Source of the DNA: Woeseia sp037968755
Lineage (GTDB): Bacteria; Pseudomonadota; Gammaproteobacteria; Steroidobacterales; Woeseiaceae
Reading direction: 5' to 3'
DNA: 64,000 nucleotides
Assembly (NCBI GenBank): GCA_037968755.1
Contig: JBBKWB010000177.1
Coordinates: 1 to 64,000, forward strand
The translations under genes were made by a program, and so were the position numbers. The notes below the pieces were generated by a model, which did no database searches, was not told the origin of the DNA, and saw nothing but the letters and a program-made list of their open reading frames with translations. Positions 1-8,878 of this stretch are shown piece after piece. Position 1 is the first letter of the stretch; the number at the start of each line of letters is the position of its first letter.

Positions 1-990
1 ACCGAGAAAACCGGAAACCTGCTAGTCGTCACTCGAGACGGTCAGAAATCACGGCCGGTATCCGGGTTGCCTGATGTTGTGTATTACGGTCAAGGCGGCC
101 TGGGTGATGTTGCCCTGCACCCGGATTTTGCCAGCAACGGTCTCGTTTACCTGAGCTATGTTGAGTCCGGTTCAGCCGACACCCGCGGCGCTGCTGTAGC
201 GCGCGGTGTGCTGACCCTTAATGAGCGGGGCGGTTCGCTTTCCGATGTCGAGGTCATCTGGCGGCAGTATCCGAAACTGCTCGGCTATGGCCACTTCGGT
301 CATCGGCTGTTGTTTGATGACGAGGGCTACTTGTGGATATCGTCAGGTGATCGGCAGAAGTTCACGCCCGCCCAGGACATGCAAGCAAACATCGGCAAGA
401 TTTTGCGGCTCAATGATGACGGTTCGGTGCCCGCGGATAACCCGTTCGTTGACTACACAAAACAAGACGCGTTTGTCGAAGACGGCGGCGTGTACTCGCA
501 GATTTGGTCGCTCGGTCATCGCAATCCGCTCGGCATCGCGTTCGATCTTGACGGCCACTTATGGAATATCGAGATGGGCCCGGCGGGTGGCGACGAATTG
601 AATCGCGTGCAACGCGGCGCCAACTACGGTTATCCAATCGTCTCAAATGGCGAGCATTACGATGGTCGCCCAATTCCGGATCACGATACCCGCCCGGAAT
701 TCAACAAGCCCGCTATCTGGTGGACGCCGGTGATCTCACCGGGGCACCTGATGCTGGTGCGCGGGAAGCAGTTCAGTGGCTGGCGCGGCAATTTCCTCGC
801 TTCAGGTCTGTCTTCACAAGCGATCGTGCGTATTGAGCTTGACGGCGAATCAGCCAAAGAAGTGGAACGTTACGACATGGGTGCGCGGATTCGCAGCGTC
901 GTTGAAGGTCCCGACGGCGCGCTGTGGGTACTGGAAGATGAACGCAACGACAGCACTGGCCGGTTATTGAAGCTGACGGCGAAACGCTAG
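1..990 (+). CDS. PQQ-dependent aldose sugar dehydrogenase, 5'-truncated by window
   Basis: The frame is open to base 1, so the signal peptide and first blades lie outside the window; 329 residues are visible. The sequence matches the soluble glucose/sorbosone dehydrogenase beta-propeller family (YliI/Asd type), which oxidises aldoses in the periplasm using PQQ and calcium. Visible landmarks are a GLGDVALHPDF blade motif, a GHFGHRLLFDDEGYLW segment where the family has its catalytic His, GHRNPLGIAFD, and the GPAGGDELN...GANYGYP signature near the end of the fold. The stop is TAG at 988-990. The next gene converges on it, so nothing downstream is co-transcribed. The family assignment is firm; the natural sugar is unknown. 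Confidence 0.9.
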   Translation, partial: TEKTGNLLVVTRDGQKSRPVSGLPDVVYYGQGGLGDVALHPDFASNGLVYLSYVESGSADTRGAAVARGVLTLNERGGSLSDVEVIWRQYPKLLGYGHFGHRLLFDDEGYLWISSGDRQKFTPAQDMQANIGKILRLNDDGSVPADNPFVDYTKQDAFVEDGGVYSQIWSLGHRNPLGIAFDLDGHLWNIEMGPAGGDELNRVQRGANYGYPIVSNGEHYDGRPIPDHDTRPEFNKPAIWWTPVISPGHLMLVRGKQFSGWRGNFLASGLSSQAIVRIELDGESAKEVERYDMGARIRSVVEGPDGALWVLEDERNDSTGRLLKLTAKR

Positions 991-1110
991 GCGATCTGAC
1001 TGAATTTTGCGCGGGTTTGCCGGCGCCGGGCAAACTCGTTCATTACATTGCTGAGAAAAAGTCGTTCTGCACTTTGCGTTAGCGCGGTGCGAGTAATCGG
1101 TTCATTAACA

Positions 1111-1551
1111 TTATTCGCCGATGTCCTCGTTCCACAGCGTCGGGTTGGCTGCGATAAATTCGCGCATTAGCTGCACGCACTCGTTATCGTTGAGAACGTC
1201 AAGCGTCACCCCACGTGAGCGTAAGTAATCTTCGGGCCCACTGAAGGTCTGGTTCTCGCCGATCACTACTTTGCGAATGCCGTACAACAACACGGCACCG
1301 CTGCACATGTCGCAGGGCGACAGCGTTGAGTACAGGGTGGCGCGCGCATACTCAGCAGCAGTGATGCGGCCCGCATTCTCCAGGCAATCCATTTCCGCAT
1401 GCAGCACCGGGCTGCCACGCTGGATTCGCTGGTTGTGACCCCGGCCGACAATCTTGCCGTCAATGACCAGCACAGAGCCAATCGGAATGCCGCCCGCGGC
1501 AAGGCCTTTTTTTGCTTCCTCTACTGCTGCACTGTGAAAAGCGTCTGTCAT
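1111..1551 (-). CDS. Cytosine deaminase, fungal Fcy1-like
   Basis: A 146-residue zinc deaminase of the CDA/APOBEC fold, expected to convert cytosine to uracil. Zinc ligands and the proton shuttle are visible as H51-A-E53 and P79-C80-x2-C83. Beyond the common fold it shares blocks I recall from yeast cytosine deaminase: GGxPIG, GRGHN, LSPCDMC, and the C-terminal EDIGE ending. This makes it closer to Fcy1 than to TadA or guanine deaminase, and different from the amidohydrolase-type CodA usual in bacteria. The ATG at 1551 was chosen over a 16-codon extension because GAGG lies 7 bases upstream and the homology starts there. It follows the Lrp-type gene on the same strand after 129 bases. A guanine or other nucleobase substrate is not excluded. 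Confidence 0.85.
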   Translation of the reverse strand: MTDAFHSAAVEEAKKGLAAGGIPIGSVLVIDGKIVGRGHNQRIQRGSPVLHAEMDCLENAGRITAAEYARATLYSTLSPCDMCSGAVLLYGIRKVVIGENQTFSGPEDYLRSRGVTLDVLNDNECVQLMREFIAANPTLWNEDIGE

Positions 1552-1680
1552 GTTGTGCCTCTGCCGGAACTGCTGGTGCGGTAAGTCTACCCAAAGCACA
1601 GATCCGCCGTTCGCACTATCAGTTGATAGCGGTCAGCCGCAACTGGCGTTACGGCATCCGCGAGATTCCGCTGCCCCGCA

Positions 1681-2184
1681 TTATTCCAGCCAGCGCAATT
1701 TCTCTATCGGGTATCCCAAATACCACTTTGAGCGCTCGAGTATCGGTCGGGTCACGATTCGCTTGATGCCGAGTTCTTCTTTCGCAGTTATGGCATCGCA
1801 GATCTTGTTCAGAGCCTGGATATTGCGTGCGCAGGTGAACGAGATGTAGTCAATGTTGCCGGACAAGCGCAGGCAGTCCATGAATTCCGGGTATTTTTCG
1901 ATCTCAGCCTCGAACGCGCGGCGGCAGCCGACGCTGTTGTTACTCAACGTGAACTCGACGTACGCAAGGATGTGCTCGAAGGTTCGGTCAAGATCAACTT
2001 CGCAATGGAAGTTAAAGAAGTAGCCGGCTTCGCGTAACGCCGTTACCCGCTGCGAGCAAGCGGCGGGCGACAGGCCGATCTCGTCAGCAAGTCGCTGGTT
2101 GGTAATGTCGGCTTCAAGATGAATGCGCGCGATGATTTTGCGATTCAGCGCATCCAGCTTTACCGGTGGTTTCTTCTGGGTCAT
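1681..2184 (-). CDS. Lrp/AsnC-family transcriptional regulator
   Basis: A 167-residue protein with an N-terminal winged helix-turn-helix (LDALNRKIIARIHLEADITN, then RLADEIGLSPAACSQRVTALREAGY) and a C-terminal RAM-like ligand domain. That is the standard Lrp/AsnC length and order. The ATG at 2184 is preferred to an upstream in-frame TTG at 2208. The gene is transcribed away from the TonB receptor operon starting at 2389 and towards the cytosine deaminase. A role as local regulator of the nucleobase/hydantoin genes is therefore plausible, but this is inference. The effector is unknown; Lrp proteins usually bind amino acids or other small nitrogen compounds. Confidence 0.88.
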   Translation of the reverse strand: MTQKKPPVKLDALNRKIIARIHLEADITNQRLADEIGLSPAACSQRVTALREAGYFFNFHCEVDLDRTFEHILAYVEFTLSNNSVGCRRAFEAEIEKYPEFMDCLRLSGNIDYISFTCARNIQALNKICDAITAKEELGIKRIVTRPILERSKWYLGYPIEKLRWLE

Positions 2185-2237
2185 GGGCACGGGATCAACG
2201 GTCGCCAAATAGTATTTCGAGTTTAGGCCGATACGCG

Positions 2238-2276
2238 AAATTGTTCATCGTTCAGCCCCCGATATTCAAACAATTT
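2238..2276. promoter_or_regulatory. Spaced inverted repeat, candidate Lrp-type operator
   Basis: AAATTGTT at 2238-2245 is matched exactly by its reverse complement AACAATTT at 2269-2276, with 23 bases between the arms. The repeat sits in the only AT-rich part of the divergent region between the Lrp-type gene and the TonB receptor. Spaced AT-rich dyads are typical of Lrp-family sites, but chance occurrence cannot be ruled out. Confidence 0.35.
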
Positions 2277-2388
2277 TTTTGCTATTGCCGTCGCATAATG
2301 TCAGCAATCACAAGCACTTGACGTTCATTGCGGCTCGCTCGCGGGTTGCGTCAGCAACTTCTTGATCGGCATCTATCAGGGGACAAGC

Positions 2389-4515
2389 ATGGGAATTCTG
2401 CGAGTAACAAACGCCGGACTTTGGATCATTCTGGTGGCAGGCGCGTTTGCCATGCCAGCCACCGTGTCGGCGCAGCAGACGGCGGATCGAGCAATCGAAG
2501 AGATCATCGTGACGTCGCGCAAACGCTCCGAAAACCTTCAGGAGATTCCGGAATCTATTACGGTTTTTAGTGAAGCGACCATCGAGCGTGCCGGAATTGC
2601 ACGCTTTGCGGACTTCGCAGCACTAACGCCGAATCTGTCGAGCTACGGCAATTTTCGACCGAACCTTGCGAACATCACGATTCGCGGCCTGACATCGACG
2701 CAGCTCGGCGAACCGCCAATCGCATTCGTGGTGGATGGCATCACTGTGCCGAACCTCGAGTTCATGAATCAGGGCCTCGTTGATATCGGCCAGATCGAAG
2801 TCATTCGCGGTCCACAGGGCGCGTTGTACGGCAAGAACGCGATCGGTGGCGCTATCAACATCACAACGCGAGCACCAAGCGAAGAGACCGAAGTTGTGGT
2901 GCGCGGCGCTCTCGGCGAGGGCAGCGACAAGCGTTTGAATGCATCGGTATCTGGCAAACTGGGCGACGCGGCGTTGTTTCGCCTGTCGGGCTTTTATCGC
3001 GATTTTGATGGCCTGATTGACGATTCATTTAACGGTCAGGCAGCGGACTTTGTAGAGGAGTCTGGCGTGCAGGGCTTACTGGGCTTCGAATTGTCAGATA
3101 GCACCTACATCGATTTTCGCGCGCGTTACTCCAACGGTGACTACGGCGTGGGTTGGTACGAGAACGTCGACACTGCGACTCTGGGCAGCGATGGTTTTTC
3201 GCCTGCGCACAATGTTCTGGCGAATGATGAGAATACCCTGTTCAATTTTTCAGCAAAGCTGGAGCATGAAGTGGATGCTGGCTCGCTGATTGTAGTCGCG
3301 GGCTTCAACAAGTCCGAAGATGAGAACTTTCTTGACGGTGACTACAGTGCATTGCCGCCCGACTTCGCGAACTTCTTCTTCCCGTCGGCACAATTCAGCC
3401 TGATCGAAGACAGCGCATTCACGCTGGAAACACGCTTTACTTCACCATCTGACAGTGGTTTTCGTTGGTTGGTTGGTGCGTACTACCAGGATCGGGAGCG
3501 CGATAACGATTTCGATATTATTGATGATCCGGACGGCACTACCGTACGTGATCGTGCTTCGTTCGCAAATGAACTGGTCTTCGATATCGTGCGCGATCGA
3601 CAGAAAAGCTCTGCATTCGCTGTCTTCGGCCAGACCAATCATGACCTCAACGATGACGTCGAACTAACGCTTGGTCTGCGCTATGACGAAGAAACACGCG
3701 AAGGCGTGGATTCGCGTGATCCCAGCTCGTTCGCCAAGAATACCTTCGACGAGCTGCAGCCAAAAGTGTCGCTGGCCTGGCAGGTGAAGGAAGACTTTCT
3801 TGCCTACGCGACGCTGGCCAGGGGCTTTCGCTCCGGCGGTTTTAATGAGGTAGCGCCAACGGTTACCCGTGCGTTCGCGGCAGAGACTTCCGATACCGCT
3901 GAGATCGGCTTTAAGTCAACACTCATTGAAGGCGTGTTCACGGTTAACGCAGCGTACTTTTTCACCAAGCAGGATAACGCGCAGTTCACCCGCTTCAATC
4001 CGGTCACGTTCTCTCTGGAGCAGCTGACTATCTCTGAAGTGGATATTAGCGGTCTTGAAATCGAAGCCTGGTGGACCCCGGTTGAAGCCATTGATATACA
4101 GTTTGGCCTCGGGCTCGTCGACAACGAGATAAAAAGTTTTGACCCGGCCGCATTTGCAGTGCCCCCGGTAGGCATAGTGGGCAATTCAATGCCGCGAGTT
4201 GCTGACTGGAATGCGAACGTTGCGTTAACGCATACTGCACCTCTAAGCGGTGACCGCGCGTTCGTATCACGAATCGCCGGCAACTGGCTCGGCGAGCGCA
4301 ACTTTGATCTGGAAAATGCCCTGATGGACGATGACGCGATGTACCTCAATGTGTCTTTTGGTCTTGAAACCGAAACCTGGTCGTTGCAGCTACGCGGCAG
4401 CAACCTGCTGGACGACGTTGAACCCGAAGATGCATTTCCCGGCATTACCTCGCCGGTGGCCCGTTTCCGCAACCAGCCCCGGCAGATCCTGGGTGAATTT
4501 ACGTACCGCTTCTAG
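2389..4515 (+). CDS. TonB-dependent outer-membrane receptor
   Basis: A 708-residue receptor with a signal peptide ending near VSAQQ, a TonB-box-like start (EEIIVTSRKR), a plug domain (IPESITVF..., VDGITVP, IEVIRGPQGALYGKNAIGGAINI) and a 22-strand-type barrel closing on a terminal Phe (GEFTYRF). The class imports scarce or bulky ligands across the outer membrane using TonB energy. The ATG at 2389 was chosen because AGGGGA lies 6 bases upstream; an upstream start at 2362 would extend the signal peptide unnaturally. Its stop overlaps the start of the NCS1 permease gene by one base. The ligand is therefore probably the nucleobase or hydantoin-like compound handled by the downstream genes (inference). 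Confidence 0.93.
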   Translation: MGILRVTNAGLWIILVAGAFAMPATVSAQQTADRAIEEIIVTSRKRSENLQEIPESITVFSEATIERAGIARFADFAALTPNLSSYGNFRPNLANITIRGLTSTQLGEPPIAFVVDGITVPNLEFMNQGLVDIGQIEVIRGPQGALYGKNAIGGAINITTRAPSEETEVVVRGALGEGSDKRLNASVSGKLGDAALFRLSGFYRDFDGLIDDSFNGQAADFVEESGVQGLLGFELSDSTYIDFRARYSNGDYGVGWYENVDTATLGSDGFSPAHNVLANDENTLFNFSAKLEHEVDAGSLIVVAGFNKSEDENFLDGDYSALPPDFANFFFPSAQFSLIEDSAFTLETRFTSPSDSGFRWLVGAYYQDRERDNDFDIIDDPDGTTVRDRASFANELVFDIVRDRQKSSAFAVFGQTNHDLNDDVELTLGLRYDEETREGVDSRDPSSFAKNTFDELQPKVSLAWQVKEDFLAYATLARGFRSGGFNEVAPTVTRAFAAETSDTAEIGFKSTLIEGVFTVNAAYFFTKQDNAQFTRFNPVTFSLEQLTISEVDISGLEIEAWWTPVEAIDIQFGLGLVDNEIKSFDPAAFAVPPVGIVGNSMPRVADWNANVALTHTAPLSGDRAFVSRIAGNWLGERNFDLENALMDDDAMYLNVSFGLETETWSLQLRGSNLLDDVEPEDAFPGITSPVARFRNQPRQILGEFTYRF

Positions 4516-5861
4516 TGGCGGCGATCGAGTCCAATCCTGACTTGCCGGCTACAGTGAGTGTCGACGGCTCCGAGGAATTCGCTACCGAACCCGTGCCGGT
4601 CGAGCGCAGGGTCGGCTGGCTCAAGGTCGGCGTCATTAGTGCCATGGTCGCGTTCTCGTTGCCGACATTCGTGACAGGTGCGGAAATTTTTCTCGCGACG
4701 GACAACCAGAGTGCGCTGTTGGCGACCCTGCTTGGTTGTGCACTATTGACACTGATCGCCGCAATCAGCGGCTCGATCGGGGCGCGGACGCACCTGAGTT
4801 CCTACATGCTCGCGCGCGTGGCCTTTGGCACGAATGGCGCAGCGCTCGTCAACATTGCCTTCGCAATTTCACTGCTCGGCTGGTTTGGCGTCAACATCGA
4901 TCTGTTCGGAGGCGCCATTCTGCGCTTGCTCCAGGACACCGCAGGTATGAATGTAAATCCATGGCTGGTTGAACTGTTTGCCGGTGTGGTCATGACGATC
5001 ACGACTATCTACGGTTTCAAAGCGATCAACCATCTTTCCACGGCCCTGGTGCCGGTCATGATCATCGTGACGGTGCTGCTGGCAGTTAACGCAATCGAGC
5101 TGCGTTCGCTGGGCGATACGCTTGCGTTGCAGCAGCCTGCAACTATATCGATTGGCGATGCGATCTCGTCGGTAGTTGGCGGCGTAATTATCGGCGCCGT
5201 CATTCTGCCGGATATCACCCGCTTCATTCGTAACTGGAGCGGTGCGGTTTACACAGCACTGTTGTCGTACTTCGTGGTGACGTCCATCGTGATGATCGTC
5301 GGCGGGCTGGCGGCAGATGTGCTGGTCAACAGCGACTTCCTCGATGTGATGTTGCTGATGGGCCTCGGCTGGGCCGCATTCACTATAATCATTGCCGGTA
5401 GCTGGGTACTGAACTCGCTGAATCTTTACAGCACGGTGCTGAGCATTGAGGCAACGATACCGAAGGTCAATAACACGCTGCTGATTATTTGCCTGGGCGG
5501 CCTGGGAACCGTTGCCGCGTTTCTCAATATCCTGGACTACTTCCTTACTTTTCTCTTCTACCTCGCAATCGTGTTTGTGCCCGTAGCGGGTGTTATAGCT
5601 GTCGATTATTTTTTCGCACGGCGAGCCGCTTACCACGAGCATTTGCGCACAGCAGAACGTCGTGTATCACCAACGGCACTGCTTGCCTGGGCGGCCGGCG
5701 CAGCCGTGGCGTTACTCGGTGCCGAGGCGATCATCAGCCTTACGGGCATCGCGGCTCTGGATGCGATGCTGGTCTCCGCCGTGTCTTATTTCATCCTCAG
5801 TCGCTTCGACAAGTCGTCGCCGGGTGCTACGGATGGCGCCAAAGTAGCAAGCTCATGCTGA
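4515..5861 (+). CDS. NCS1-family nucleobase/hydantoin permease (CodB-like)
   Basis: A 448-residue polytopic membrane protein with about twelve hydrophobic segments. The N-terminal block (GWLKVGVISAMVAFSLPTFV, then TGAEIF) and the GWFGVNIDLFG block are typical of purine-cytosine permeases such as CodB; relatives transport hydantoins or allantoin. The GTG start at 4515 shares its G with the TAG stop of the receptor gene (TAGTG), and the 3' end overlaps the HyuA-like gene by 7 bases, so translation is coupled on both sides. It would carry the ligand across the inner membrane after receptor uptake. The exact substrate (cytosine, uracil, hydantoin or related) cannot be read from the sequence. Confidence 0.88.
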   Translation: MAAIESNPDLPATVSVDGSEEFATEPVPVERRVGWLKVGVISAMVAFSLPTFVTGAEIFLATDNQSALLATLLGCALLTLIAAISGSIGARTHLSSYMLARVAFGTNGAALVNIAFAISLLGWFGVNIDLFGGAILRLLQDTAGMNVNPWLVELFAGVVMTITTIYGFKAINHLSTALVPVMIIVTVLLAVNAIELRSLGDTLALQQPATISIGDAISSVVGGVIIGAVILPDITRFIRNWSGAVYTALLSYFVVTSIVMIVGGLAADVLVNSDFLDVMLLMGLGWAAFTIIIAGSWVLNSLNLYSTVLSIEATIPKVNNTLLIICLGGLGTVAAFLNILDYFLTFLFYLAIVFVPVAGVIAVDYFFARRAAYHEHLRTAERRVSPTALLAWAAGAAVALLGAEAIISLTGIAALDAMLVSAVSYFILSRFDKSSPGATDGAKVASSC

Positions 5862-7423
5862 GAATCGGTATCGATGTTGGCGGCACGCATACCGATGCCG
5901 TACTGCTGGATGGTGACTCCGTTGTTGCCTCAACGAAGGCGCTGACGTCGGCCGACGTCCTGACCGGCATCCTGAATGCACTGGAAGACATACTCTCGGA
6001 CCGCCCCGGAATCGAGGCCTCGGTCGAGGCGGTCATGCTGGGAACAACGCAGTTCACCAACGCAGTAGTCGAGCGCCGTGAACTGGCGGAGGTTGCTGCG
6101 ATACGGATCGCCGCGCCGTCGGGGCGTGGCTTACCGCCGAAGATAGGCTGGCCTGACGACATTGCCCGTTGCCTGGGTGAGCACGTATACAATCTGCAAG
6201 GTGGATACCTGTATGACGGCTGGCCAATGGCCGAGTTACAGGACACAGAGGTTGCGGCAGTTATTCGCGACCTGAAACAGAAGAAGGTGGAGGCCGTGTC
6301 CATCGCCTCTGCATTCTCGCCGATGAACCCAGCACCGGAGCTTGCGCTTGCCGAGCGTATTCGTGCAGCGTTGCCGGACACTCACATTACGCTGTCACAC
6401 CAATTTGGTCGGCTGGGCCTTCTTGAACGCGAAAACGCGGCATTGCTGAACGCGAGTTTGCTGCGCTTTGCCGACCGCGTGGTCACGTCATTCGTCAGCG
6501 CAATTCGTCAGCGCGGTCTCGATTGCCGGTTTTTTGTCAGCCAGAACGACGGCACCCTGATGGACGCTGAGTTCGCACGCCAGTTTCCGGCGCTCACGTT
6601 TGCGTCCGGGCCAACCAACTCACTGCGTGGCGCCTGCAAGCTGACCGGACTCGACAATGCCATTGTGGTGGACATTGGCGGCACGACCTCCGACATCGGC
6701 GTATTGCAGGACGGTTTCCCGCGCGAATCGAATGTCGTCATTGATGTCGGTGGCGTACGTACAAACTTTCGCATGCCGGACATACTGGCTATCGGACTTG
6801 GTGGCGGCAGCCTGGTCGAAGATGGCGGTCAAAAGATCGGGCCGCGCTCAGTCGGGCACCGGCTGGTTAAAGATGGGCTGGTTTTTGGTGGTAAGACGCT
6901 GACAGCGACGGACATCGTGGTTGCGAGTGGCCAGGTCAGCATCGGCGACCCGTCACGGGTAGCCACACTGGACGCGGAGATAGTCAGGACTGCGAGCCGA
7001 CAAATTGCCGCGATGCTCAATCTTGGCATCGAAAAAATGAAGCCGAGCAGTGATCCTTTGCCTGTCGTACTGGTAGGTGGCGGTGCAGTACTGGTTACAG
7101 AACAACTTGTGGCTGCGTCGGAAATGCTGCGGCCAGAACACGCTGGCGTTGCGAATGCGATCGGTGCAGCCATCGCACAGATTGGCGGCGAAACCGAGCG
7201 CCTTGTTTCCTACGACAAGGTCGCGCGGCAAGACGCCATCAAGCAAGTAACGGATGAAGCAACTTCGGCTGCGATAAAAGCCGGCGCTGAGCCTGCCAGT
7301 ATTCGGGTTGCTGACATCGAGGAAACCAGCATGTCCTATATGGCCGGAAATACGACGCGTGTGCGGGTGAAAGTGGTTGGCAATATCGCCGGGCTGTCCG
7401 CAACGGTAAAGGCCAGCCAATGA
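5855..7423 (+). CDS. Hydantoinase/oxoprolinase A-like ATPase protein
   Basis: A 522-residue protein that starts directly with the ASKHA-type phosphate loop GIDVGGTHTDAVLLDG and carries a second loop VVDIGGTTSDIGVLQDG near residue 270. It ends in a GLGGGS...VGGGAVL region typical of the hydantoinase/oxoprolinase A family. Family members couple ATP to opening of hydantoin, oxoproline or acetone-type substrates, usually with a partner subunit. The frame continues upstream, but the ATG at 5855 gives the proper family N-terminus and overlaps the permease stop by 7 bases. No HyuB-type partner is present; the following gene is a DUF917 protein. In some eukaryotic and bacterial proteins these two domains are fused, which supports joint function. 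Confidence 0.88.
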   Translation: MLRIGIDVGGTHTDAVLLDGDSVVASTKALTSADVLTGILNALEDILSDRPGIEASVEAVMLGTTQFTNAVVERRELAEVAAIRIAAPSGRGLPPKIGWPDDIARCLGEHVYNLQGGYLYDGWPMAELQDTEVAAVIRDLKQKKVEAVSIASAFSPMNPAPELALAERIRAALPDTHITLSHQFGRLGLLERENAALLNASLLRFADRVVTSFVSAIRQRGLDCRFFVSQNDGTLMDAEFARQFPALTFASGPTNSLRGACKLTGLDNAIVVDIGGTTSDIGVLQDGFPRESNVVIDVGGVRTNFRMPDILAIGLGGGSLVEDGGQKIGPRSVGHRLVKDGLVFGGKTLTATDIVVASGQVSIGDPSRVATLDAEIVRTASRQIAAMLNLGIEKMKPSSDPLPVVLVGGGAVLVTEQLVAASEMLRPEHAGVANAIGAAIAQIGGETERLVSYDKVARQDAIKQVTDEATSAAIKAGAEPASIRVADIEETSMSYMAGNTTRVRVKVVGNIAGLSATVKASQ

Positions 7424-8541
7424 AACTGAGCGCAGATTCTCTCGAAGATCTTTCGGCCGGCGCTGTATTCCTGGCGACAGGCGGTGGCGGTGATCCCTAT
7501 GTTTCATTCCTGGCAACACGCGAAGTGCTGCAGGAGCACGGTGCAGTTGAACTTATTTCCGTTGATGATCTGGACGATGACGCGTTTGTAGTTGCCATCG
7601 GCGGTGTCGGCGCGCCATCCGTCAGCCTGGAGCTGCTGCCCTCAGTAGATGACGCTGCCATCGCGCTGGCAGCATTCGAAGACCACGTCGGCCGACGCGT
7701 TGATGCTGTGATTTCATTCGAAGTGGGCGGCGGCAACTCTCTCATTCCTATCATGGCTGCTGCTGGGCGCGGGATTCCGGTCGTCAACGGCGATGGCATG
7801 GGGCGTGCGTTGCCTGAAGCGCAGATGATGACCTATCCGATTGCGGGCGTCCGCCCCACGCCGGCTATCGGCGTGGATTACGCCGGCAACATCGTCACGT
7901 TCGAGACGGATTCGACCGCTACTTACGAGCGCCACGTGCGCGCTATGGCGCAGGCCATGGGTGGCATGATTATCACGGCGGAGCACCCGATGACTGGCAG
8001 GCAGGTCAAAGACTCAGTAGTGCCGGGTACGATCAGCTTCTCGATCGAGCTTGGCCGAATCCTGCGTGAGTATCGCGGCAACGCCCAACGTATTTACCAG
8101 CCCCTGCACGCAGCGTTTGCGAACTCGATTTACGGCGAGCTGTTTCACATATATACCGGCAAGGTTGTTGACTATGCCAGTACCGTCATTGGTGGCTTTG
8201 ACGTTGGTGAGGCACTTATTGAATCGTTTGACGACACGGTTTCACCGCTAAGAATTAACGTCAAGAACGAGTACCTGGTTGCGCGCGTCGATGACCAGGT
8301 CGTCGCGTCGGTGCCTGACCTGATCACGGTGCTCGACTATGAGACCTCAACGCCGATCAATGCGGAGCGACTGCGCTATGGCCAGCGCGTCTCGGTTTAT
8401 GGCGTAGGTTGTCCCGCATACTACCGCCAGCCAAACGCGCTGGCCGTCGTTGCTCCCCGCTGCTTTGGATTCGATTTCGACTACGTCCCGATCGAGAATC
8501 TGGCAAGTGGTCACGCGGCACTCTCGCCGAAATACCGCTGA
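7420..8541 (+). CDS. DUF917 (S-methyl-thiohydantoin-desulfurase-like) protein
   Basis: A 373-residue protein beginning with the DUF917 hallmark LAAGAVFLATGGGGDP-type segment (here LSAGAVFLATGGGGDP). It also has GGVGAPSVSLE, SFEVGGGNSLIP and NGDGMGRALPEAQM. As I recall, Pfam now links this family to desulfuration of S-methyl thiohydantoins. Its ATG overlaps the stop of the HyuA-like gene as ATGA (7420-7423), so the two are probably made in fixed ratio and may form a complex. It is the last gene of the four-gene operon. Direct enzymatic function here is inferred, not demonstrated. Confidence 0.85.
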   Translation: MKLSADSLEDLSAGAVFLATGGGGDPYVSFLATREVLQEHGAVELISVDDLDDDAFVVAIGGVGAPSVSLELLPSVDDAAIALAAFEDHVGRRVDAVISFEVGGGNSLIPIMAAAGRGIPVVNGDGMGRALPEAQMMTYPIAGVRPTPAIGVDYAGNIVTFETDSTATYERHVRAMAQAMGGMIITAEHPMTGRQVKDSVVPGTISFSIELGRILREYRGNAQRIYQPLHAAFANSIYGELFHIYTGKVVDYASTVIGGFDVGEALIESFDDTVSPLRINVKNEYLVARVDDQVVASVPDLITVLDYETSTPINAERLRYGQRVSVYGVGCPAYYRQPNALAVVAPRCFGFDFDYVPIENLASGHAALSPKYR

Positions 8542-8878
8542 TTCGACAATTCGAGTGACCTTGGCTGGCGCGGCAAGCGCATCAAGCCTGACCGGACGCG
8601 CATTTTCGCGCGAGCGTCTTGCGAGGCTGGCCGAATTCGTAATGACTTAACGTCAAGCCGCTGTTGAACTCGATACTTAGTTACTTGAATAGGTTCGTGA
8701 ATATCTCAGCGAACGTTATCGGCCGGCCACTACGTCTACCATTTCTATAGTAGGCGATAGATGAACGATTGCGGCATGCACATGGCGGGAGTACGTTCCG
8801 ACAACTAAGATTAAAAAGCTCCCGTCGAATCTCGACGCGGAACAAATCAAAAGCGATACGAAAATAAAGGGGAATGCC
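8542..8878. other. Intergenic region, no gene recognised
   Basis: These 337 bases separate the DUF917 gene from the M4 peptidase gene. I see no convincing coding frame, no tRNA and no T-tract terminator. The last 100 bases become AT-rich and presumably hold the peptidase promoter. A short dyad GTTCG...CGAAC lies near 8693-8714. The peptidase ribosome binding site AAGGGG is at the 3' edge. Confidence 0.5.

Noticed and set aside
3804..4472. 222-codon minus-strand frame inside the TonB receptor gene
   Set aside because: Serine- and arginine-rich antisense of barrel codons; no start signal or homology.
4869..5642. Long minus-strand open frame of 257 codons inside the NCS1 permease gene
   Set aside because: It is antisense to a well-supported membrane protein gene, has an odd composition rich in His, Gln and Asp, and shows no family motif.
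5489..5854. Upstream extension of the HyuA-like frame into the permease gene
   Set aside because: The 122 extra codons are an out-of-frame reading of the permease; the ATPase fold begins exactly at the ATG at 5855.
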